From Bubalus kerabau (lineage: Eukaryota > Chordata > Mammalia > Artiodactyla > Bovidae), in contig NC_073627.1 in assembly GCF_029407905.1 (NCBI RefSeq), positions 161,205,697 to 161,269,696 on the forward strand: a DNA stretch of 64,000 nt, read 5' to 3'. Shown piece by piece: positions 21,791 to 32,220 of the stretch. A model generated the notes under the pieces. That model ran no database searches, was not told the DNA's origin, and saw only the letters and a program-made list of their open reading frames with translations. Position 1 is the first letter of the stretch. Every line of letters begins with the position of its first letter. Made by a program: the position numbers and the translations under genes.

Positions 21791-22163
21791 AGTGACTTCA
21801 AAGTGACTACTGAACTATTAGAAGTATTGTACAGCTACATACTGAAAGCAAATGTTATCACATTATTAAGTGACCCAAAGAAAATTTTATGACATTGTTT
21901 GGAATTACTATCATGTGAACTTTTGTCTCATTGATATAACATGTATGTTTAATATATGTCATAAAGTATCTGAACACAGGTAGCTTCAAAAGTTTCAGTA
22001 ATGCTCAACTGTAAAGCTGCTTAGGGAGTTAGGTATATTTTTTGTTAGGCTTCATAACAAACAAATATGTTATAAATATTATTTTATATACCAAATACTA
22101 TACAACATTTTGAAATATGAAGATTCTGTATATATACATATTTATCAAGGTTCTCAGAAGACT
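21791..22163. other. Unique AT-rich DNA
   Basis: No feature was recognised. Confidence 0.4.
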
Positions 22164-22176
22164 AAGGTGCTATATG

Positions 22177-22382
22177 CAGTGAAGTAAAAGTCGCTCAGTC
22201 ATGTCTGACTCTTTGCAACCCCATGGACTGTAGCCTGCCAGGCTCCTCTGTGGAATTCTCCAGGCCAGAATATTAGAGGAGGTTGCCATTTCCTTCTCCA
22301 GGGGATCTTCCCGACAGGGATAGAACCCAGGTCTCCCACACTAGAGGTGGATTCTTTACTGTCTGATATACCAGAGAAGCCC
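22177..22382 (-). repeat. Bov-tA SINE (first of an adjacent set)
   Basis: Antisense Bov-tA flanked by a 13-bp duplication AAGGTKCTATATG (22164-22176 and 22383-22395, one mismatch), which shows it as a separate insertion next to the following Bov-tA. Confidence 0.9.
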
Positions 22383-22395
22383 AAGGTTCTATATG

Positions 22396-22710
22396 AAGTG
22401 AAAGTGAAAGTTGCTCAGTCTATTAGACTCTTTGTGACCCCATGGACTTTACAGTCCATGGAATTCTCCAGGCCAGAATACTGGAGTGGGTAGCCTTTCT
22501 CTTCTCCAGGGGATCTTCCCAACCCAGGGATCAAACCCAGGTCTCCCACATTGTAGGTGGATTCTTTACCAGCTGAGCCACAAGGGAAGCCCAAGAATAC
22601 TGGAGCGGGTAACCTACCCTGTCTCCAGTGAATCTTCCTGACCCAGGAATTGAACCAGGGTCTCCTGAATTGCAGGCGGATTCTTTACCAACTGAGCTTT
22701 TAGAGAAGCT
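22396..22710 (-). repeat. Bov-tA SINE with an extra tRNA-type head
   Basis: A full antisense Bov-tA (22396-22591) is followed without spacer by a second tRNA-type unit (22592-22710: GGTAACCTACCCTGTCTCCA through the complement of a tRNA head). On the minus strand the order is tRNA unit, tRNA unit, Bov-A body. The same arrangement recurs at 36423-36765. Confidence 0.8.
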
Positions 22711-23944
22711 TCATCATAAATATAGTTCCTGGAAGTTAAAACAAGCAAGGAATTGATGCAGCAGCCTATTGCTGATACAAGGCAATGATCAATCAATTCC
22801 CTTTTTAACCCTTTAATGCTTTTTCAGTCCCTACTATCTGCTGCAGCAAGTTCTTTGCTTTCTTTCTTTCCTTCTTTTCCCCTCCAAATGAGCCAAAGAC
22901 CCATGACACAATGATACCAGTAGAAAGTTGGTTCCTCAGTCAGGCCCGGTCATTGTCCATCTTGCTGACTACTTATCTTGGAATATTCTTTGCTCCACTG
23001 TTGCTTAGACAACTCCTCTTTCTAGACTCTATTCAAGGGACAATTTCTCTTTGAAACCTTACCTTACACTTTTACAACTGTTAAGTTGTTAGAAGTGAAC
23101 AACTACTTTCTTTGTGCCCTTATACAAACTTCCATCATAACACCAAAAATACTTATTTTGACTTCTTATCTCACATGTCTGAGTCTACCTTCCCTTTCTC
23201 TTGTCTTAAGAATGAGAGCTTCTTTAAGACAAGGCCCAGGTGGGCACATACCAAGTGCTTATTGAATGTCGTATGAATGAATAACAAAGGATACAGAACA
23301 AAGTTTTAGATGTAAGTTGAAAGAATCATCAGTTGTCAGAGCCATCATGAGAAAACATGACTCAAGCAGGGTCCCTTGCCATGAAGTCCAATGTGATCCA
23401 TTCTACTCACTCTTCTGTATTATAACCTAAAAGTCAGTGGACTGTGCCCCAGCAAGGTATGTCCCTGGATGATAATAAAGGATGCCCTTAGATAGTCAAC
23501 TATGATTCATATTTATATTATTTGAGGGATATATTTTTTAAATAATGATTGTGGGGCTGAACCCTGGCTAGAAATTATTTTATCCAAAATTTTAAAATAC
23601 AAGTCTTCTATCATATACTAGCCAGCTGTTGTAACTATAACAAACAAGATTTTAGGTGTCGAACAAAAAAGTTGAGGTTGTGGAAACACAATCTAATTAA
23701 TGAATTTGAGTAACTATTCATTATCTATAATCATTTGAATGAGTGCCTCTTTAGAAAAATACAGAGAATATATGACTATATCATATGTGTAAGAAACATG
23801 AATCATTCTATATGCGCAACATACATGAATGTAAATTCTTATGCAGAAATGAATTGATAGAGTATGTTTATGAAGCCCATCAGGATCAAACTTTACAAAC
23901 GCAAATTTAATCAGCACCCTTTTGAAAGCATTTAAAGGAAAAGT
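22711..23944. other. Unique DNA
   Basis: No gene or named repeat was recognised. The minus-strand frame at 23714-23953 has no family resemblance. Confidence 0.4.
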
Positions 23945-24165
23945 GCAGCACAATGGCTAAAAGCATAGACTCCAGAGCCAGGCTGTCTGGATGCAAATCC
24001 TTGCTCTACACTTAAAAGCTGGTGATCTTTGGTAAGTCTTTTAAAACATCTGTTCCTCAATTTCCTCATCTATTAATGAGGATAATAATAGTAACTATCT
24101 CAGAGCATTGTAATGAGGAGATAATATATAAAATGCTTAAAAGAATGTCTGGCAATAGGGCTATG
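23945..24165 (+). repeat. MIR SINE, well preserved
   Basis: Sense MIR across most of its length: GCATAGACTCCAGAGCCAGG, CTGTCTGGATGCAAATCC, CAATTTCCTCATCTATTAAT, GAGGATAATAATAGTAACTA, TAAAATGCTTAAAAGAATG. A short TA microsatellite (24170-24192) replaces its tail. Confidence 0.82.
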
Positions 24166-24192
24166 TACATATATGTGTATATATATATATTT

Positions 24193-24559
24193 GCAAATCA
24201 CTATTATTTAATATCATTATTATTAATAAAGACTTGGCATATAAGAGAATACAGGTGGGTCTGGACACAAGAGTTGGCCTGCAATTGGAATTGAAGAAGC
24301 AGAGAATATAAGAAGGCAAATGAGCAATTATGATGTGACAAGCATGACTGGGGTTTAGAGTGTGAAGTCAGGAAATAGGAGACATATGGAGGGTCGGGCC
24401 ACCATAAAGGGAACAGAGAGACAGAGGAAAGCACCAATTACTGAGTACAAGCAATGTGCCAGGGACAGTGCCAGCAGCCTTACACCTCACACTGACTTAA
24501 AGTAAATCCATTTGTTTAACCAGTAGGCAATGGGCTAATTCTTTCCAAATATGATCTAA
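24193..24559. other. Unique DNA
   Basis: No feature was recognised. Confidence 0.35.
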
Positions 24560-24900
24560 GCTCCTTTGATGATGATGGTGGTGGTGGCAGCAGCTAACAC
24601 AGGTCTATAGTGCATATTGCACGCCAAGACTAATCTCAACATACTGCCTGGGTTATCTCTTTTTTTTTTTTTTTGAAAGCAACCCAAAACTTTTATTAAA
24701 GAGACTGAAATGCGAAATCAGGGCCAGGCATTTCTGAGAACTCTTGAAAGGAACATTATTATGATCCCTATTTTACAGAAAAAGAAACTGAGGCATAGAG
24801 GAATTAAGAATTTGCCCAGGATTACTTGCCCAAGGGTTATAGTATCAGAGTTGGGCTCTTCTTAATCCATGCTATTAGCCTTCACACTGTACCTTCTCCT
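24560..24900 (-). repeat. MIR SINE split by a retrocopy
   Basis: The complement of MIR is read on both sides of an insertion: GCAGCTAACACAGGTCTATA with CAAGACTAATCTCAACATAC on the left, and ATTATGATCCCTATTTTACA with AAAGAAACTGAGGCATAGAG on the right. The intervening stretch (about 24660-24750) is not MIR. Confidence 0.65.
24660..24750 (-). pseudogene. Short retrocopied mRNA 3' end (unidentified source)
   Basis: On the minus strand this ends in AATAAA (complement at 24692-24697), then 17 bases, then an A tract (T run 24660-24674). The signal-to-tail spacing is that of a cleaved mRNA. The element is 5'-truncated to about 75 bp of body and lies inside a MIR. I cannot name the source gene, and no clear target-site duplication was read. 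Confidence 0.5.
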
Positions 24901-24981
24901 GTTAAAGCAACAGCAACTACAATATGTTGAAGCAGGGACAATTAATTCATGTTTTTGAGTATCTGTGTATATTAGAGTTGT

Positions 24982-25188
24982 TGATTTGCTGCTCAGTCAT
25001 GTCCAAATCTTTTGCGACCCCATGGACTGTAGCCTGCTAGGCTCCTCTGTCCATGGGATTTCCCAGGCAAGAAAAATGGAGTGGGTAACCTTTCCCTTCT
25101 CTAAAAGATCTTTCCGACCCAGGAATTGAACTGGTGCTTCCTGTGTTGCAGGCAGATTCTTTTACCACTCAGCCACTGGGTAAGTGCC
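24982..25188 (-). repeat. Bov-tA SINE
   Basis: Antisense Bov-tA: GCTCAGTCATGTCCAAATC at the left, CCGACCCAGGAATTGAACTG in the middle and the tRNA head complement at the right. Confidence 0.87.
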
Positions 25189-25384
25189 ATATGTTAGACT
25201 ATATTCTCCCATATTTAATTCTCATCAGTATGAGGGAGCTGTTTTGATGTGAGACTCTGGAAAATTGGGAACCAAAGTTCAACATGAATAATATGAGTAG
25301 GAGAAACAGAAGGCCCTAAAACCAACCATATTTGAGTTAAATTAGAATTCAGGAAAAAAAAAATGAACCTCTTGATTAAGAGTA

Positions 25385-25605
25385 AGAAAACTTTCTATGT
25401 ACTTGACCACATAGTAAATATTTTAGGCTTTATGGGAACATCGTCTCTGTCACTAGTTACCTCTGCCATTGGAGCATGAAAGCAGCCAAAGATGATACGT
25501 AAATGAAAGAGTGTGATTACATGCCAATAAAACTTTATTTACAAAAATAGTTGGTGGGCCAGATTTGGCCCATAGTCCATCATTTTCAGACTGCTTTTCT
25601 TCAAG
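25385..25605. mobile_element. Ancient non-autonomous DNA transposon (hAT-like, family not named)
   Basis: GTAAATATTTTAGGCTTTAT, then AAAGCAGCCAAAGATGATAC, then CCAATAAAACTTTATTTACA, then GGGCCAGATTTGGCCCATAG match a common mammalian MER element with the GGCCAGATTTGGCC signature. I recall it as hAT-related but cannot give the family name with certainty. Confidence 0.6.
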
Positions 25606-26504
25606 TAGTAAGAACTTTTCTTTTATGGTTACCAGGTGGTACAAATCATGGTAAGTGAAATACAGTGTTATTTTAAGATTCTGCTTCTTAAGAATTGGTC
25701 TCACTGATGAAACACAGTTGTTGAAATATAGAATCTTAGTGTCACAAAGGGCTGACTGCCAATATATTATTTTTGGAAAGGCAAAGGAAAAAAGGTATAA
25801 AAATTTTAAGGGATGTGGATGCATTGATTTATTCTGCAAATTATAGGTAAATCATGAACCATTAGAGTGAGCAATAAAACCCTGCAGAGAACCTTAAATT
25901 TATGGGGGGAAAAAAGTTATTTTCTTCTAACGTAGCTACCAGAGTAAATGTCAGATTGAGATCACAGATTATGTCCCCCACTTTTCCTGTCTCTTCATTT
26001 CGCCCTATCCTGAGGCATTTATAATAACTCCACAATGAAAAATTATAGTCATTTCATCTTGAAAGATATATTGCATCCACATGTGGGCCAAGTGATTTAA
26101 TTTTGATTAGTTCTGTCTGAGGCTTGTCAGATGGGTTAGCGATTGGTCATGTATCTCACAGCACTGCTATTAAATCCACTGGGAATTAACATGTTAAATC
26201 CATAATTATGCTTTATTGCCTGTATAATCCTAGGTTAATGGCAAAATGAAGTTGATTCATTTTTCACATGTTCACCAATGTGAAGTCATATTTTTCCCTT
26301 AACTAGTAATTAACCTTTATGGCTTTATTAACTACTTTATTAAATTTAAATGAAATGTTTATTGGAAAGAGTTCATGGGAAGTGTAAACCACAATGACAG
26401 TGTGGCCCTGGTGACGTTCTGTTCCCTGGAACTTCTCTATTAAAAAGGCTCATATTAGAAGGAGTTCATTTTTGTCACAAGGTACTGGTGCTTGTAACTT
26501 AATA
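25606..26504. other. Unique AT-rich DNA
   Basis: No gene or named repeat was recognised. The short opposed frames at 25453-25846 partly overlap the transposon to the left. Confidence 0.4.
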
Positions 26505-26735
26505 GGCAGTGTGATAATAAAATAAGCAGTGGATTTGGAGTCACATAGACCTGGGACAAAATTCATATCTAATTCCTTGTTAGCTGTGTGACCTTGGGCA
26601 AGTTACCTAACACCTCTGAGTCTGTTTCCTTATACATAACCTGTAAATAGTAATAACCATGCCCAGACTTTTGAGGGTTAAGGAAGTAAATGAAATAGTG
26701 GGGAGGATATAGGAGGTAGTCAATTTGCTATTTTT
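26505..26735 (+). repeat. MIR SINE
   Basis: Sense MIR: GTGGATTTGGAGTCACATAG, TTAGCTGTGTGACCTTGGGC, AAGTTACCTAACACCTCTGA. The B-box-derived core is especially clear. Confidence 0.82.
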
Positions 26736-27560
26736 GTTGAAGCAAGAAGATTTTGGTACTGTGTTCACATAGGAGGAAGAAAACATGGGAGGTCAAAGGA
26801 TGGCATCTGTTCGTAATTTCTTCTCACCTTCCCCAGCCTCATGGACTGGATACAAGCCAGAGAGTTACTGTTTCTATCTCAGATAGCCGCGTCCAGCACA
26901 GCAGGTGAGAAAGACCTGAAATGGGGGCGAGCGCATAATGAAAAGACAGACACATATAATTCGGCAAGCGGTGAGTCTGGGGGCCCTCCTGCTGCCCATG
27001 GCAGGAAGACAAAATGGCTCCTTTCAGCTCGCACTTTTGTTGGTAGAAGTCACATGAGATCATTAGGGAATAGCTATACTGGGGAGTTTGATCAGGACAC
27101 CATAAAGTGGGAATAAAGTTAAGGCTTTGCTGTTGATCAGGAACAGCCTGTTTTGTTTCCATGGGGACGGACACAGGGGGGGTAGGCAGTGAAGCAAAGC
27201 AGAGAGCATGTCCCGCCCCAGGTATGTCCGTTAGGCATGCTTACTAAGACGATCACGAGGGTGCTGTTTGCCGCACCTTCGGAGTCAAGGGGCAGGTTCT
27301 GGTCTCTGCTCCGTCAGGCTGCAACATCAGATATCTGAGTCTATGAAAGAAACAGTATTCCTGTTTCTTTCATAAGGAATCCCCCTTGGGACACAGACAG
27401 CTCTGCAGACACATGGCTTGACAAACAGAGAAACTCTTGTGAAAAGCAGGTGGATTGGGTCTCATAACTTGGTGAGCAGAGCACCGGCTGTGTATCAGCT
27501 GTCCTCACCTCTCAGCAAGGCACTCTTATACAGACCACAACCCACATGCCTGCATGTGCT
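26736..27560. other. GC-richer segment, possibly a ruminant LTR remnant
   Basis: About 26840-27400 is richer in GC and CpG than its surroundings (AGATAGCCGCGTCCAGCACA, CATATAATTCGGCAAGCGG) and recalls ruminant endogenous-retrovirus LTRs. I cannot place the ends or the family. It holds a perfect 14-bp inverted repeat at 27342-27374. The opposed frames at 26839-27174 are not convincing genes. Confidence 0.3.
27342..27374. repeat. Perfect 14-bp inverted repeat (hairpin)
   Basis: The arms are TATGAAAGAAACAG (27342-27355) and CTGTTTCTTTCATA (27361-27374), with the 5-base loop TATTC. All 14 positions pair. Confidence 0.92.
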
Positions 27561-28576
27561 GCCCTGAACCCCAGTTTAAACTAAGCAGTTGATTATCTAG
27601 TTGGAGACAAATTTCCCAGCCTCTGTTGTAGTTAGTTCCAACTAATGGGATGTATGCAGAAGTGGTGTCTAAAACAACTTCCAATCATCTTCTAAAGCAA
27701 AGTCCTGTGTCTGGGAAATGGCAGTGATGGAGATACAGAGATAGAAGCCACATTTTGAGGATGGCAGAGTCAGCCCATCAACTGGGGTTGGTGGTGGGGG
27801 ACAAAGTCCTGGGCTGCTCACTTCAAAAATATGAATCAACAGAAATAAAATTCTGCCATGCTGAAGCCACCATGTGTTAGCATCTTTTTGTTATATCTAA
27901 CCTATATGGGGCTTTGAGAACAGAATTAGGAAATTTTTTTTTTTTTTTAATGAGGAGTCTGATTTCCAGTGACACAAATAATGCTGCTTTGGGTCCCAGG
28001 TGGAAAGGGATGATGAAGTGTGGAGAGAAGCATGGGGCAGTGCTTTGGCACGAGTGGCAGTGCCCAGGAAGCCTGCAGCAGAGCAATGATGGAGACTGAC
28101 GCATGATAAGAGATGGCAGACGCCCAAGAATCCCAGCAACGCAGAGGCTCTGCGCAACTGAATTGGCACACACGAGCTCTTCCGGTGGACCCCTCATTAC
28201 ACTTGAGGGAGAGGCATGTTGCAGGTGGCTTAGCTCTGTGTGAGGAGATGATGGGGAGAACAAATTTTGTGTTGCTATTGTTACTCTGACCCCACCTATA
28301 CTCAAGGTTCAATAAGAAAAATACCTCTATTTATTTCAAAAGGAGGTAATTTAATACAGGATGCTTGTTCCAAACATGTTTGAGAAGTTGAGAAAGAAAA
28401 AAGGAAGATAGGTAATACAAAGATAAGGAATTACAGGAAGTTCCTAGGACTGTAAGAACCAAACAGAGAAGATGTATTAACAAAACAAGGAGAGTGCTCA
28501 CTAGTGGGGGTGGTGGAGCCCACCACAGCCATTGTGAGTGCTCCTCAGAGAGCATTCATAGCTTCCTGCTGCCCCA
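27561..28576. other. Unassigned DNA with a possible antisense retrocopy
   Basis: 27590-27905 resembles an old interspersed repeat I cannot name (CCAACTAATGGGATGTATGC). After it, a T run at about 27933-27948 follows ATT on the plus strand, so the minus strand of 27930-28310 ends in ATTAAA plus an A tract. That could mark an old retrocopy. Three overlapping minus-strand frames there (27877-28312) match no family I know. Confidence 0.3.
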
Positions 28577-28680
28577 GGGGAGGGAGAGGGAAAGGAGAGA
28601 AGAGAGAGTGGAGGGAAAGAAGAGGGCAGGGGATGGAAAGAGAGAGAGAGAAGGAAGGAGGGAGGGGGAGATAAATGGGG
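28577..28680. repeat. Purine-rich (GA/GGA) low-complexity tract
   Basis: About 100 bp of almost pure A and G on the plus strand (AGGGAGAGGGAAAGGAGAGA, then GGAAGGAGGGAGGGGGAG). Such homopurine runs can form triplex or G-rich structures. Confidence 0.88.
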
Positions 28681-29784
28681 CTAAACAGAAACTAAGGTTG
28701 AAATGACATACTCCTAAAGTCAATTCTCATGTAATGGTGGAGGAATTACATGAGAGAGGCTGGAGGCAGGGAAACCACTGCATTGGAGGCTATGCTTTCC
28801 ACTGTCTCTTAGCACAGTGCTGGACAGACAGTGAAACTCCAATTTTTATAAAGTGATCTGGAAAGGGAATACAAACTTTTCTACTTCTTTGGCATCCAAT
28901 ATTAAGTTCTACATCCCTTTTCAGTACACAGGTGTAAGTTCATGGCTCATAAACAATTTTGTAAGCAGTTAATGATATTATTATATACTCGGACATGTAC
29001 CCCCTTTGCTTCATATTTTATAAATTTTTCATGCATGAAGAAGTTTATTTTATTGCAAATTATGAAACACTGAATTAAACATAAGCTTGAATGCCAAAGG
29101 AAGAATAGAAGTGTGTCAAAATTTCAGCCACTCTCACTTAAATAAAATTTGCTGGCCTGCAGAGATGAACACGTAAGGCATATCAGTGAATAACTCTAAC
29201 AAGTGAGTGAATATATAGTCAAAGAAATATTCAAAGATGTACTAATATTTTGATTGGCACATTGACACCTATTTACTGCATTTTTCACATCATTATATTT
29301 ATTACTCAAGTCATCATTCTACCTCGGGTTTTGATGCTGGAATATACAAATCCACTCTTATATGGACCCACACTCTCAACCCCTAGCTCATGCAGGCGAT
29401 GGAAGAGTCCCGTTTATTAGGATTGCAGTGACTGTTGACTATGTGTCAGAGCAGGGCCACTAGATCCTCTGACCCTATTACTGTCTCCTCATTCAAATGA
29501 TGGAGACTCATTTGTCACATCATTTCAAAGTGATGCCTCTTTACACCTGACTGGTTTTCCTTGGGTCAATATTACTGACAAATGACTATCTCCTTCAATA
29601 CCAACTGGTGATAACTCTTAATGTACCTTAGCCTGCAAAAGATTAAACTTCCAGTGCACTTGCAAACCAAGAGGAGTCATGCCAAGGGGTAGTTCTAAGT
29701 TTCCTGAGTGTCTAGTACTATGCTACAGAGAAATGTATAAAGTATATTAACTGTGTAAAGGAACAGCTTCATTTTTGAATGTCT
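28681..29784. other. Unique DNA
   Basis: No gene or named repeat was recognised. Confidence 0.4.
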
Positions 29785-29905
29785 GGCAGCAGGCTGAATA
29801 TTTTACATACATTATGTCAGCTAATCCTTGCAATTATGCTGAAAGGTATTTTCATGCCTATTTTAAAAATGAGGAGACAGAGATGTGGAAGTTGGGCTAT
29901 GTTTT
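29785..29905 (-). repeat. MIR SINE fragment
   Basis: The complement of MIR is seen in TATTTTACATACATTATGTC, AGCTAATCCTTGCAATTATG and CTATTTTAAAAATGAGGAGA. Confidence 0.6.
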
Positions 29906-30639
29906 AAACTTAGTTATGTCCAGTCCCAATGACTTTGCCGCTGAGTACTTGGCATAATTTTAAGCAGTATTTCTGCCTTATAAGGTTAGTCATATCGTTT
30001 GGAGGATAAAAGGAAGGCCCACATGGCCATCTGCTTGCTAGTATCTTTCTCATCTGCCTCTCTATCCCCACAAACAAATTTTAAGGAACATACGCATCTA
30101 AGCAAATGCACAATCAGCAAAGAATCAACTTCTACCAGCACAGATAAGTATGTTATCCATGATGTTTTCCACATTTGTCTATGTGTGTGTGCCCTCCAGA
30201 CCCTTGCCCTGCAAAATAGTCCCATGACAGCAGGCACCAGGTCAACCCTCCTTGGAAGAGGGATCAGGCAATCAGCTGCAAAGTCACTGGACCACTTCTC
30301 TGTCCCAGAGTTGTATCTCCCTTCTCCTTCCTCTATTTGTCTCAAGATTCTCAGCTTTCCTTCCTTTTTTTATTATGCTTCTGTGATCTGCTTTAGCCTT
30401 CAGAGTGAGATTCAGTCTCTCAGGTTTCCCTCTTTCCACGCTACTCACAAACATAAACCAACAGATCTTTTTGTGTATGTTTTAGAGATTTTAACCATTA
30501 TGAAAATACAGAGAATGATAAAAAAAACAAACAAGGGGAAGATACAAAAGTTTAAAAAGCTTATTATTGCTCCTGATTGCACAATGTTGGGGAGCACATG
30601 CCTGGCCCACTCTGCCTAAACTTAGCTGATGACCATGCA
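29906..30639. other. Unassigned DNA with a 206-codon plus-strand frame
   Basis: The frame at 29999-30619 is one of the longer ones in the window, but its translation has no domain I recognise, is of mixed low-complexity composition, and is shadowed by a 119-codon minus-strand frame. I do not call a gene. It may overlap the start of the L2 to the right. Confidence 0.3.
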
Positions 30640-31140
30640 TTGCCAACATGAGAAAGTCAGAGGCTTGCACACTATGCTCCCCACCCACCTGATGCCATCT
30701 CCTGTGACTCCCACTTGCTTAGCCCATGCTCCAGCCACAGGGCAATGTGGCCCATGCCACTTTAAGCTTACCTTTTGCACATGATGTTGCCACTTCTTCC
30801 TTACCCAGCCCATGTGAATGTCACTGTCCTTCAAAAATCAGCTCCTATTTTGCTTCCCCTATGAAACCTTCCCTGATTCTCTGAGGCTTCATGAATGGCT
30901 ATTTCCACTGTTCTCTGCTTGACATTCTTCATGCCTGACTCTCACAAGCCCTGTCTCACTGCATTACAATCCTGTTTACATGCCCATGTCTGCTACTTGA
31001 ATGAGATGTCCTTAGTGGCAGGGACAATGCTTTGTTTACCCATCAGTCCCTTTGGCACCTCCTCAAGTACCTGGATCTTAGAAAGTAACCCTCATATATG
31101 TTGAATACACAAATGCATAAATGCACAGATAAATGAATCA
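30640..31140 (+). repeat. L2 LINE 3' end
   Basis: Sense L2 3' region: CCTATGAAACCTTCCCTGAT, GCATTACAATCCTGTTTACA, TTAGTGGCAGGGACAATGC, and an ATGTTGAATACACAAATGCA-type terminus with AATGAATC. Confidence 0.72.
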
Positions 31141-31934
31141 ATATGCCTGAGATGAGGGCAAGTGATTATCATAACCATGTGTCACACATCCCAAGACTAG
31201 GAAGGTGAATGACAGTTATAAAAACTCCCATATTATAATAGCCCTATGTACAACATATTGCTACAGGAGCCTGGCATTTTAGGCCAGTTTTTTCTACCTA
31301 AGGATGTGGAAGAATTGCTCTTCTCCATCAAGGAGAGGCCGTGTGTCAGTCTGATGTGTGCTCTGTAGCAGAGCAGTACCCTCTACGAAGTGATTGCCTG
31401 TCAGTTTGCGACACATTATGGCAGATGTCACAGCAAGCCTGCTCTATTTGACACTGAGAAGAGTTAATGAAGGAGTCAGGGGGACTCTCAGATGATTCAG
31501 ACTGCATGGCTGGGAGTTGAAGAAGCCTCTCTTGTGAGCATATGAAAAGCAGACCACTTCCAGCCTTAGAGGAAGCCAAAATTATCAGACAAGTATGCTG
31601 CCCCATCTAATGTAGCCCCATCTAGTGTAGTGTAGATGTAGTGGGGCCTGTCCTCTTTCTCCCCGTATTCTGAAGCAAGCATTCATTCAGTATCAGGTCC
31701 ATCAAAAAACAGATGACTCTCCTTACCTGTTTTTTGGAGACTGTGAGGATGGGATGGGATGGGATGGGATGGGAAGAAAAGATGGAGACGCCAGTCCTTT
31801 GAAGTCAGTTCTGTCTGAGAGAATTCTATTTCCTTCTACTTCCCTCTCTTTGAATATGATATCTCATATCTGCAAAAAAGAGTTGTCCCTTTGATTGGAG
31901 TTGAACATTAATATCTGGCATTGCGGCCAACTGA
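31141..31934. other. Unique DNA with a GGGAT microsatellite
   Basis: No gene was recognised. The GGGAT repeat at 31747-31774 is listed separately. A minus-strand frame at 31346-31606 has no family match. Confidence 0.4.
31747..31774 (+). repeat. (GGGAT)n microsatellite with G-quadruplex motif
   Basis: Five GGGAT-phase units give five G3 runs separated by AT, which meets the canonical G3N1-7 quadruplex pattern on the plus strand. Confidence 0.88.
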
Positions 31935-32220
31935 GAAATGGCCTTGTTCTTAAAGAGATTATAGTCAGTGGAGAAATACACAAATTAATCAGTGACTATA
32001 TTCTCATAAGTGTGATTTATGAAAAGACTAAGAACAGGGTTTTATGAACTTTAAGAACACGCTGATGGACTCCTAAGTTATATTCTGTGGTTAAGGTAAA
32101 GCATCCTGGGGTAGGCAAGACTTTCACTGAGTGATAAATATCGTCAATGGTTAAATAGGTTGAAAAGAGGCTTTTGGACCAAGTGAAAAATATATGTGAA
32201 GACACAGGCAATATAATACC
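31935..32220 (-). repeat. L2 LINE fragment
   Basis: Complement of the L2 3' region: CTTGTTCTTAAAGAGATTAT, AGTCAGTGGAGAAATACAC, AGCATCCTGGGGTAGGCAAG, ACTTTCACTGAGTGATAAAT. Confidence 0.55.

Noticed and set aside
26839..27174. Opposed frames in the GC-richer segment as a gene
   Set aside because: Both strands are open over the same span and the sequence looks like an LTR remnant; no start context or splice sites support a gene.
29999..30619. A 206-codon plus-strand frame
   Set aside because: No domain, mixed composition, shadowed by a long frame on the other strand and close to an L2. Length alone is not enough.
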